A program made the translations under genes and the position numbers. 52,016 bases of DNA from CAYTLW01 sp964438735 (lineage in GTDB: Bacteria > Myxococcota_A > UBA9042): the NCBI GenBank assembly GCA_964438735.1, contig CAYTLW010000045.1:1-52016 (forward strand), in the 5' to 3' direction. A model generated the notes under the pieces. The model did no database searches. It worked only from the letters and a program-made list of their open reading frames with translations, and was not told the DNA's origin. Within the stretch, counting starts at the first letter, position 1. Every line of letters begins with the position of its first letter. Shown one piece after another: positions 15,568 to 23,154 of this stretch.

Positions 15568-17343
15568 ATGGCCAGCAAGCCGAAACCCGGATTCTATATC
15601 GCCATATTCGTCGTCATCATCGCCCTGGTCGGCTTCGCCCTGTACCGCTTCGGCGGCAGCGAAGGCGGTGACAGCGGCGACGGCGACAAAGCCGCCACGC
15701 CGATCACCGCCGATGACCTCAAGAAGGCTGCTGGCGGCGACAAGGCGGCCGCCAAACCGGATGACGGCGCCGTGGAAGCCCCCGATCAGCAGGGCATCAC
15801 CACGGTCAAGGAGTACGACTACGTGCCCTCGACCAAGCTGCCGGACGTCAAGGGCGTGTCCAACTACAAGGCCATGAAGGATCGGGTGGTGCGCTTCGCC
15901 ATCAACGTCTGGGCCGGGTGGGCGCCCATCGTGGCGGCCAACGGCGGATTCAAGGCCGGCAAGGTCTGGAAGGGCGCAGATGGCAAGGACTTCAAGGTCG
16001 AGCTCGTGCTCATCGACGACCCGGTGGCCATGCGCGATGCCTTCGCCGCCGGCGATGTGCACATCGGCTGGGCGACCGTCGACATGCTGCCCCTGTTGCT
16101 GGAGGGCTTGCGCAAGGACAGCCGCGTGATGCCGCGCGTGTTCCAGCAGATCGACTGGTCCAACGGCGGTGACGGCATCGTCGTCCGCGGCGACATCAAG
16201 ACCATCGGCGACCTGCGCGGCAAGTCCATCGTGCTGGCGCAGAACTCTCCGTCGCACTTCTTCGTGCTCAACGCGCTCATCAACGCCGGCGTGCAGCCAG
16301 CCGAGGTGACCTTCAAGTTCACCGCCGACGCCTTCCAGGCGGCCGCTGCCTTCAACGCCGACAAGTCCCTGGCCGCCTGCGTTTCCTGGGCGCCGGACAT
16401 CTACAACCTGGCCAAGGTCAAGGGCAACAACCTGATCGTATCGACCGAGACGGCCAACAAGCTCATCGCCGATGTGTGGTTCGCCCGTGCTGACTTCGCT
16501 AAGGATAACAAAGACATCATCGAAGGCCTGGTGCGCGGCATCTTCGACGCCATGGAGACCATCCAGGGCGACGAAGGCAAGCAGAACGTGGCCAAGTGGA
16601 TGGCTGAGGGCTACTCCATGCCGCCCGACGAGGCCCTGGGGATGCTGGGCGACGCCCACAGCACCAACTTCGCCGAGAATCGGGAGTTCTTCCTCAACCA
16701 GAACAACCCGACCAACTTCGAGCGCACCTACGCCACCGCCCACTACCTCTACCGGCGCATCGGCGCGGTCTCCTCGAAGGTCGCTTTCGACCAGATCATG
16801 GACTTCTCGGTCATCAAAAAGCTGGCCAAGGAAGAGAAGTACGCCAACTCCAAGGACACCTACCAGGTGCGCTTCGTCGCCCGTTCAGCGGAGTCCATCC
16901 AGGCCGAATCGGGCGAGATCCTGACCAAGACGGTGGTCATCCACTTCTTCCCCAACTCCTGGGATATCAGCAAGAAGATCACCGGCCTGGTCAACGGCAA
17001 GCCGACCGAGCGCCTGTACGATCCCAACGCAGGCTTCGTGGTCGAGGAGGTGGGCAAGCTCGCCGGCCAGTACGGTGCCGCGCGCATCGTCATCGAGGGC
17101 CACACCGACGCCTCCATGAAGGGGCGCGTGCCCGGCACGGCGGTCAAACGCCTGGCCAACAATCGCGCCAACTCGGTCAAGGAGGCGCTGATGAACAAGT
17201 TCAACACCCTGCAGGCCAACCAGGTCTCGACGCAGGGGGTGGGCTGGGATCGCCCCGCCGACGCCAACGACCCGCTGAACCACGCCAAGAATCGGCGCGT
17301 CGAGGTCAAGGTCTACCCGCTCGAGGCGGTGCCGGGTAAATGA
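15568..17343 (+). CDS. Membrane-anchored substrate-binding protein fused to OmpA domain
   Basis: A 591-residue fusion. Residues ~8-27 are a single hydrophobic segment with no lipobox, probably an uncleaved membrane anchor. A ~60-residue charged linker follows. Residues ~100-450 resemble periplasmic binding proteins of NitT/TauT/phosphate-type ABC importers (VRFAINVWAGWAPIVAANGG; GDLRGKSIVL). Residues ~455-591 are an OmpA-like peptidoglycan-binding domain with the conserved Asp D514 (EGHTD) and Arg R533 (NNRANSV). The binding protein would thus be fixed between inner membrane and cell wall. The permease gene starts within its last codons (ATGA overlap). The ligand is unknown. Confidence 0.9.
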   Translation: MASKPKPGFYIAIFVVIIALVGFALYRFGGSEGGDSGDGDKAATPITADDLKKAAGGDKAAAKPDDGAVEAPDQQGITTVKEYDYVPSTKLPDVKGVSNYKAMKDRVVRFAINVWAGWAPIVAANGGFKAGKVWKGADGKDFKVELVLIDDPVAMRDAFAAGDVHIGWATVDMLPLLLEGLRKDSRVMPRVFQQIDWSNGGDGIVVRGDIKTIGDLRGKSIVLAQNSPSHFFVLNALINAGVQPAEVTFKFTADAFQAAAAFNADKSLAACVSWAPDIYNLAKVKGNNLIVSTETANKLIADVWFARADFAKDNKDIIEGLVRGIFDAMETIQGDEGKQNVAKWMAEGYSMPPDEALGMLGDAHSTNFAENREFFLNQNNPTNFERTYATAHYLYRRIGAVSSKVAFDQIMDFSVIKKLAKEEKYANSKDTYQVRFVARSAESIQAESGEILTKTVVIHFFPNSWDISKKITGLVNGKPTERLYDPNAGFVVEEVGKLAGQYGAARIVIEGHTDASMKGRVPGTAVKRLANNRANSVKEALMNKFNTLQANQVSTQGVGWDRPADANDPLNHAKNRRVEVKVYPLEAVPGK

Positions 17344-18155
17344 GCGAACAGCGCCCTGAGCTGCTCGCCCTGCGGGTCGACCCGCCGACGTTGATCGGCA
17401 AGGGCCTGGGCGCGCTCTGCGTCTGCCTCATCCTCCTGGTCTGGTACCTGGTCACCCTTGGCGAGATCGCCGAGGAGCGCCTGGTCTCGCCGGCCATCCT
17501 GCCTTCGCCCGGCGAGGTCATCGCCAGTCTGCACTCCCTGGTCACCGAGCGCGCCCTGCTGCGTGGCATCGTGGCCACCCTCAAGCGGGTCTTCTTTGGC
17601 TTTGGCCTGGCGGTGCTGGTCGGCGTGCCGGCGGGCATCCTGGCTGGCTCCTGGCGCCTCTTCGGCTCCTTCTGGGCGCCGCTGGTGCTCTTCGGTCGCA
17701 ACGTGCCCATCGCCGCGTTGATCCCGCTGACCATCCTCTGGTTTGGCATCGGCGAGAGCCAGAAGGTGATGTTCATCTTCCTGGCGACGCTGCCCTTCAT
17801 CTTCGCCGACTCCGGTTCTTCGGTGACGGCCATCGCCGACCGCTACGTGGAGACGGCCCAGACCCTGGGCGCCAGCCGCTGGCAGATCGTGCTCAAGGTG
17901 CTGCTGCCCCTGTCCATGCCGTCCATCTACACCTCGTTGCGGCACCTGTTCGGGCTTGCCTTCGGCTACATCATGCTGGCCGAGTTGATCAACGCCAAGT
18001 ACGGCCTCGGCCACCTGTTGTCTACGAGCCAGCGGCGTGGTCTGACCGAGCACATCATCCTGATCCTGCTGATTATCGGCGCCCTGGCGTGGGCCATCGA
18101 TCGCACGTTGGTGTTCATGCAGCGCGGCCTCTTCCCCTATCGCAAGGATATCTGA
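17340..18155 (+). CDS. ABC transporter permease (TauC/SsuC type)
   Basis: A 271-residue inner-membrane permease with about six helices, of the binding-protein-dependent importer class. The cytoplasmic EAA loop is clear in the TAQTLGASRWQIVLKVLLP segment, where the conserved Gly contacts the ATPase. Its start overlaps the stop of the binding-protein gene by four bases, and the ATPase gene follows after 10 bases. Together they form a complete importer of the nitrate/sulfonate/taurine family architecture. Substrate cannot be inferred because the cluster lacks metabolic genes for those compounds. Confidence 0.92.
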   Translation: MSEQRPELLALRVDPPTLIGKGLGALCVCLILLVWYLVTLGEIAEERLVSPAILPSPGEVIASLHSLVTERALLRGIVATLKRVFFGFGLAVLVGVPAGILAGSWRLFGSFWAPLVLFGRNVPIAALIPLTILWFGIGESQKVMFIFLATLPFIFADSGSSVTAIADRYVETAQTLGASRWQIVLKVLLPLSMPSIYTSLRHLFGLAFGYIMLAELINAKYGLGHLLSTSQRRGLTEHIILILLIIGALAWAIDRTLVFMQRGLFPYRKDI

Positions 18156-18165
18156 CGGCGAGTTG

Positions 18166-19146
18166 ATGACGGATAAGCGACCACCAGAAGAAGACGCTCA
18201 GGACGCCGAGGAATCGGCGTTGGATGCTGCTGTAGATGCGCTTGTGGCCGAGGTGGCTGGCGCAGAGTCCGCGTCCGAGTCCGCGCCCGAGTCCGCGTCT
18301 GAGTCCGAGTCCGAGTCCGTGACCGAATCAGGTCCCGTGCCGCTGGTCGAGTTTCGCGATGTGGCGAAGGTCTACGGCTCTGGGGACGACGCCTTTACGG
18401 CCATCCAGAACGTCAACTTCACCGTGCAGGACCGACCGGATCACGGCGAGTTTGTCGCCATCCTGGGCCCCAGCGGCTGTGGCAAGTCGACCGTGTTGCG
18501 GCTCATCGCCGGCTTGCGGCCGCAGCATCCGCCCACCCGCGGCGAGGTGCTGGTTGACGGTGTTCGCGTTGGCGGGCCGGGTGCAGATCGGGGCATGGTC
18601 TTTCAGGACTACACCTCTTTTGACCACCGCACCGTGCTCGACAACGTCGCCTTCGGCCTGGAGTGCCGGGGGGTGCGCAAGGAGCAGCGCTACGACGAGG
18701 CGCGCCAGTGGATCGACCGGGTGGGCCTGTCGGTGGCCAACGACCAGGGCAAGTATCCGCACGAGCTCAGCGGCGGTATGCGCCAGCGCGTGGCCATCGC
18801 GCGGACGTTGATCCTGGAGCCGCGCATCATCTTGATGGACGAGCCATTCGGCGCCCTGGATCCGTCGACGCGCATGCATATGCAGGATCAGTTGGTGGGT
18901 CTGTGGCGCGAGCTGCAGGCGACCGTCTTCTTCGTCACCCACTCCATCGAGGAGGCGGTCTTCCTGGGCGACCGGGTCTACATCCTGTCGTCCTCGCCGG
19001 GCACCATCCAGCGTGAGATCGAGGTGCCACCGCCGGATCGGCCGGCTCGCGAGATGCAGCAGGAGCGACAGTTCCTCGAGCACGTCTTCGACATCCGCAA
19101 CACCATCGAGCGCCTGGAGGCGTCGCAGCGGGGTGGTGATGATTGA
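18166..19146 (+). CDS. ABC transporter ATP-binding protein with acidic N-terminal extension
   Basis: A 326-residue nucleotide-binding subunit for the preceding permease. Walker A is G101-T109 (GPSGCGKST), the signature LSGGM spans 201-205, Walker B ends at D225-E226 (MDEPFGALD), and the H-loop His lies in FFVTHSIEEA. About 60 residues precede the ABC domain and are very acidic and Ser/Glu repetitive, unlike normal TauB/SsuB subunits that begin near the domain. This extension is probably disordered and could be a partner-binding tail. The ATG at 18166 is used, with a TTG directly before it. The gene ends inside the start of the next one. Confidence 0.93.
   Translation: MTDKRPPEEDAQDAEESALDAAVDALVAEVAGAESASESAPESASESESESVTESGPVPLVEFRDVAKVYGSGDDAFTAIQNVNFTVQDRPDHGEFVAILGPSGCGKSTVLRLIAGLRPQHPPTRGEVLVDGVRVGGPGADRGMVFQDYTSFDHRTVLDNVAFGLECRGVRKEQRYDEARQWIDRVGLSVANDQGKYPHELSGGMRQRVAIARTLILEPRIILMDEPFGALDPSTRMHMQDQLVGLWRELQATVFFVTHSIEEAVFLGDRVYILSSSPGTIQREIEVPPPDRPAREMQQERQFLEHVFDIRNTIERLEASQRGGDD
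18265..18318 (+). repeat. Hexanucleotide tandem repeat inside the ABC ATPase gene
   Basis: Nine 6-bp units of the GAGTCC/GCGTCC type in a row, encoding the alternating Ser/Glu/Ala tract in the acidic N-terminal extension. Because units are 6 bp, gain or loss changes tail length without shifting frame. Confidence 0.75.
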
Positions 19147-20026
19147 GAAGAGAGCCGGCGGCGCAGGCATCGGCACCTACCTCAAGGAAGCCTTCTTCTT
19201 CCGCTGGAATATGCTCGCCTTGATCGGTGCCACCGCCGCCGCCTTCATCAGCGGCCATCCGGACATCGTCCTGCCCCTGGTCGCCGCCGGCGAACTCACC
19301 TACCTGGCCGGACTTGTTTCGATTCCGAAATTCCGCTCGGCTATCGACGCCAAGGCCCACGCGGCCAGCAAGGGCATCAGCGTCGAGGATGCCACCAAAC
19401 CGGTCAGCTTCATGCAGATGCTGGCCGGCATCGACGGACTCTCCCGACAGCGATTCATCCGCCTGCGTAAGCGCTGCCTGGACATGCGTGGCATCGCCCA
19501 TGGGGTCAGCGGACGGACCAGCTCCGGCGGCGGCCGCTCGGACGAAATACGCGCCCCGGCGCTCAACCGCATGCTCTGGGTCTTCCTGCGCCTGCTGCGC
19601 TCCAAGGAGGCCCTGGACAAGTTCCTGGCAACCACTGACGCCGACGCCATCGAGGCCAACCTCGCCGAGCTCAAGGGGCGACAGGAGAAGCTGGGCGCTG
19701 ACGGGGATCCGCGCCTGCTGCGTTCCATCGCCGACAGCATCGCCACCGCCGAGATGCGGCTGACCAACTATCGCCGTTCCGAGGGCAACTCCGAGTTCGT
19801 CGACGTGGAGTTGGATCGCATCGAGGGCAAAATCCAGGCCCTGAGCGAGATGGCCATCAACCACCAGGATCCCGACTACATCTCCAGCCAGGTGGACAGC
19901 GTCGCCGAGAGCGTCTCCCACACCGAGGACGCCATGCGCGAGATGCAGCACATCACCGGACTGACCGAGGAGATGAGCGAGGCCCCGGACATCCTCGACG
20001 TGGAGCAGCTCGAGGTGGCCGGATGA
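19139..20026 (+). CDS. Membrane-associated coiled-coil protein of unknown function
   Basis: A 295-residue protein I do not recognise. Near the N-terminus (~residues 22-55) lie one or two hydrophobic segments (MLALIGATAAAFIS; VLPLVAAGELTYLAGL). The rest is helical and charged with coiled-coil character and an acidic C-terminus. It overlaps the ABC ATPase gene by eight bases and the AAA+ gene by four, so the three products are probably made in fixed ratio. Position between an importer and a AAA+ ATPase suggests an adaptor linking the ATPase to the membrane or to PspA; this is inference. Start set by the overlapping ATG. Confidence 0.82.
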   Translation: MIEKRAGGAGIGTYLKEAFFFRWNMLALIGATAAAFISGHPDIVLPLVAAGELTYLAGLVSIPKFRSAIDAKAHAASKGISVEDATKPVSFMQMLAGIDGLSRQRFIRLRKRCLDMRGIAHGVSGRTSSGGGRSDEIRAPALNRMLWVFLRLLRSKEALDKFLATTDADAIEANLAELKGRQEKLGADGDPRLLRSIADSIATAEMRLTNYRRSEGNSEFVDVELDRIEGKIQALSEMAINHQDPDYISSQVDSVAESVSHTEDAMREMQHITGLTEEMSEAPDILDVEQLEVAG

Positions 20027-21822
20027 GCAAGAAGGCTGCCCAGACCGCGCCCGCTGCCGAGGATCGGGCCCCCGCGGGCGGCGCGACCACGTCGGCCGAC
20101 CTGCCGGAATGGTTCCCCATCTGGGCCCGACGCATCGCGGAGCTCTATTTCTCGGGCACCACGTCCATGTTTGCCCTGCATGGCAACACCTGGGACCTGA
20201 CCTGGATGGGCGCCGAGGATCGCTACGGCACCCTGGCTGAGTTCCTGGCCGAGCAACTCTTCGGCCGCTGGGACCTGGTGCTGCACTACGACCTGGCCCG
20301 CGGCATCCGCTGCCTGGCCGGCCGAAACGCCCGCCGACTCGAGGAGATGGTCGCCACCGCCAATCGACGGCTGGGCGACGTCAAGGCCATCGAGCGCAAG
20401 CCCCTGGCGGCGCTGGCGGCCCTGGATCGGCTGGTGCAGTTCAACGCCACCAGCAATCCCGAGCGGCGTCTGTCCTGCGCGGTGATCATCGAGCACGCAT
20501 CTTTCGTGGCGCCCGCTGGTGGCCGGCAAGGTGCCGACTCGGCCACCTGCATCGCCACCCTGCTGGGCTGGGCGGCGAGCCCCTACGTCAAGCGCCTGAA
20601 CATGGCCTTTGTCATGGTCGATCCGGCCCTGACGGCCATCAGTGAGCGCCTGGTGGGCAACCCCCACGTGGCCGCCATCGATGTGCCCCTGCCGGCGGAG
20701 AACGAGCGCTTGCGCTACATCGAGGCCGTGGCCGATGGGCGCCAGGCCGACAGCGTCTCGGACTACTCCTGGACCGAGATCGCCGACCTGACCGCCGGCA
20801 TCTCGTTGACCGACCTGGGCGTCTTGCTCGGCTCGGCCATCGAGGGCGGCACCCGCCTGGATGCCAACCGCTTCCGCGAGCTGAAGAAGCGCCTGATCGA
20901 GCGGCAGGCCCACGGGTTGCTGGAGTTCATCGAGCCCAAGTGGGGCCTGGACATGGTGGTCGGTCATGACGGCGCCAAGGCCCGCCTGAAGCAGGACGCC
21001 GAGCTGCTCGCCCGCGGGCGCCTGCAGAGCGTGCCCATGGGCTACCTCTTCTGCGGCCCGGTGGGCACGGGCAAGTCCTTCCTGGCGCAATGCGCCGCCG
21101 GCTCCGTGGGCATCCCCTGCGTCAAGCTGAAGAACTTCCGCTCCAAGTACGTCGGCGAGACCGAAGCCAACCTGGAGAAGGTGCTCGGCGTGCTGCGCGG
21201 CATGGGCCCGGTGGCGGTCATCGTCGACGAGGCCGACGCCATGCTCGGCGATCGACAGCAGGGCGGCGACTCCGGCGTGGGCAGCCGGGTATTCGGCATG
21301 ATCGCTGCCCAGATGGGCGACACCACCTATCGGGGCAAGATCCTCTGGATGCTGCTCACCGCGCGCCCCGACCTGCTGCCCATCGACCTGAAGCGGCAGG
21401 GCCGGGCCGAGGTGCACGTGCCGCTCTTCTACCCGACCTCCGAAGAAGAGGTGAAGCAACTCTTCGTGGTTCTGGCCAAGAAGTCGGGCGCGAAGCTGGC
21501 CGCCAAGGACGTGCCCCCCTGCCCGCACACCGGCAGCCTGTCCGGCGCCGACGTGGAAGGCATCGTCGGTCGGGCCTGGCGCGCTGCCATGCTCGCCGAC
21601 GAAGACCACATCAGCCGCAAGCGCCTCAAGGACGCCATGGCCGCGTTCATGCCCTCGACCCAGACCATGGAGCGCCGCCTGCAGCGCTACGCGGCGATCA
21701 TCGAGTGCACCGACCGCGACTTCCTGCCCGACGCCATCGCGCGTGAACTGGAAGAGGCCGGTGGCCGCGAAAAACTGCAGGGCAAGATGACCGCCATCAA
21801 GCATTTGCTGGAGGCGAGCTGA
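20023..21822 (+). CDS. AAA+ ATPase, single AAA domain with large N-terminal region
   Basis: A 599-residue ATPase. Residues ~1-300 form an N-terminal region without P-loop. The AAA core has Walker A at 345-352 (GPVGTGKS), the pore-loop-like stretch around KYVGETE, Walker B at V399-D405 with catalytic E403, sensor-1 in MLLTARPD and Arg residues in KRQGR as candidate fingers. The C-terminal helical lid follows, with ~70 further residues. The fold is closest in style to FtsH/Vps4/CbbX-type remodelling ATPases; no protease domain is present. It overlaps the coiled-coil gene by four bases. By analogy with Vps4 and ESCRT-III, it could remodel PspA assemblies. Confidence 0.9.
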   Translation: MSKKAAQTAPAAEDRAPAGGATTSADLPEWFPIWARRIAELYFSGTTSMFALHGNTWDLTWMGAEDRYGTLAEFLAEQLFGRWDLVLHYDLARGIRCLAGRNARRLEEMVATANRRLGDVKAIERKPLAALAALDRLVQFNATSNPERRLSCAVIIEHASFVAPAGGRQGADSATCIATLLGWAASPYVKRLNMAFVMVDPALTAISERLVGNPHVAAIDVPLPAENERLRYIEAVADGRQADSVSDYSWTEIADLTAGISLTDLGVLLGSAIEGGTRLDANRFRELKKRLIERQAHGLLEFIEPKWGLDMVVGHDGAKARLKQDAELLARGRLQSVPMGYLFCGPVGTGKSFLAQCAAGSVGIPCVKLKNFRSKYVGETEANLEKVLGVLRGMGPVAVIVDEADAMLGDRQQGGDSGVGSRVFGMIAAQMGDTTYRGKILWMLLTARPDLLPIDLKRQGRAEVHVPLFYPTSEEEVKQLFVVLAKKSGAKLAAKDVPPCPHTGSLSGADVEGIVGRAWRAAMLADEDHISRKRLKDAMAAFMPSTQTMERRLQRYAAIIECTDRDFLPDAIARELEEAGGREKLQGKMTAIKHLLEAS

Positions 21823-21909
21823 ACCACCCTTGGCGACCGGCACAATGTAAGCAGGCGTCACTTAGCACGAAGGGGACCGACCCCCCGGACCGAGACGACG
21901 GAGGAACCC

Positions 21910-22197
21910 ATGGCTCGAATCAACTGGCTCGACGACGACACCAACCTGCCCGCGCTGGACGCCCACGTTCAGCAGCTCGAGCATTTCAACCGCAGCCTGG
22001 CCGACGGCGTGATCGACTCGGCCGAGCTGGCCACCCAACTCGACCACGTCGTCAACGCCATGAAGGCGGTCCAGGGTGAGCTGAGCGATGCCCAGCACGC
22101 CAAGGTCACCAGCCTGCTGGTAGAGCTGACGGCCTACAACGTCATGCAGACCCTGCACGAGCTGGCCGCCAGCCGCGCCCGTTCAGTCGTGCGGTGA
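21910..22197 (+). CDS. Small helical hypothetical protein
   Basis: A 95-residue acidic, all-helical protein without signal or membrane segment; family not recognised. GGAGG ends six bases before the ATG at 21910. It follows the AAA+ gene after 87 bases, and its stop overlaps the GTG start of the radical SAM gene by four bases. Its regular heptad-like leucines suggest a small helical bundle or coiled coil, perhaps an accessory factor of the PspA/AAA+ system (inference). Confidence 0.78.
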   Translation: MARINWLDDDTNLPALDAHVQQLEHFNRSLADGVIDSAELATQLDHVVNAMKAVQGELSDAQHAKVTSLLVELTAYNVMQTLHELAASRARSVVR

Positions 22198-23153
22198 GTA
22201 GGAACTCTGACCAAGAGGTCAAGTTTCGAGCGCCGGTGGCCGAGTTCGTCACCACCGGCCCGGATGATCGCACCCTGGTACCGGGCGGGCGCGTCTATCG
22301 GCCGCCCAGCGAGCACGACTCCCTGTTGCTGCAGGTCACCGTCGGCTGCTCCCACAATCGATGCGTCTATTGCGACATGTACAGCGACAAACGCTTCGCC
22401 ATCCGGCCCTTCGAGCAGGTGCAGGCGCTGCTGAAGCGATTCGCCCGCGAGCCCCCGGCGCCGTCGGGTCGTGTGTTCCTCTGCGATGGCGACGCGCTGA
22501 TCATGCCCAACAAGCGCCTGGTCCCGGTGCTGCGCGCCATCGGGGAGCACCTGCCCTGGGTTCGTCGGGTGGCCAGCTACGGCGATTGCCGCTCCATCCT
22601 GCGCAAGTCGGTCGCTGAGCTGCGGGAGCTGAGGGAGCTGGGCCTGGGTATGATCTACCACGGCGTCGAGACGGGCGATGACCAGTGCATGGCCGCCATC
22701 GTCAAAGGCTCCAAGCGCGACGAGGTGATCGAAGCGGCCGACCGGTTGCGCGAGGCCGGCATCCTGCACTCGGTGATCGTCCTGCTGGGCATCGGCGGCG
22801 TCGCCGGCAGCGAGCGCCACGCCGAGCAGACAGTGTCCCTCTTGTCGCGCATCAACCCGCCATTCGTCGGCGCCCTTACGACCACAGTAATAGACGGTAC
22901 CCGTTTATGGGAACTGCAACACTGCGGCGATTTCGAGCTACCAGACCGCTTCACGATGCTGGGCGAATTGCGCACAATCATCGCAGATGCAAAGCTATCT
23001 AACAGTCGCTTCTCGAGCAACCACGCGTCCAACTACCTGCCCCTGCGTGGCGTGCTGTCGCGCGACCGGGATGCCATGGTCGCCATGCTCGACCAGGTTC
23101 TGGCCGCGCGCGACGCCGGGCTGCTGAAGCCGGAATGGCTGCGCGGTCTTTGA
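22194..23153 (+). CDS. Radical SAM protein with CX4CX2C cluster motif
   Basis: A 319-residue radical SAM enzyme. The cluster motif has C52, C57 and C60 (CSHNRCVYC), i.e. four rather than three residues between the first two Cys, a variant I associate with a 'CxHNxC.(F/Y)C.MY' subgroup. A short SAM-binding region (FLCDGDAL) and a later YHGVETG strand follow. The GTG start overlaps the preceding stop by four bases. The substrate is unknown; there is no SPASM or B12 domain. Codons around 22884-23010 (GTA, ATA, TTA, CTA) are unusually AT-rich compared with the rest of the gene. Confidence 0.88.
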   Translation: MSRNSDQEVKFRAPVAEFVTTGPDDRTLVPGGRVYRPPSEHDSLLLQVTVGCSHNRCVYCDMYSDKRFAIRPFEQVQALLKRFAREPPAPSGRVFLCDGDALIMPNKRLVPVLRAIGEHLPWVRRVASYGDCRSILRKSVAELRELRELGLGMIYHGVETGDDQCMAAIVKGSKRDEVIEAADRLREAGILHSVIVLLGIGGVAGSERHAEQTVSLLSRINPPFVGALTTTVIDGTRLWELQHCGDFELPDRFTMLGELRTIIADAKLSNSRFSSNHASNYLPLRGVLSRDRDAMVAMLDQVLAARDAGLLKPEWLRGL

Positions 23154-23154
23154 A

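Noticed and set aside
19876..21861. Minus-strand frame opposite the AAA+ gene
   Set aside because: The sense frame has complete AAA+ motifs; the antisense translation is His/Gln/Ala-rich shadow sequence.
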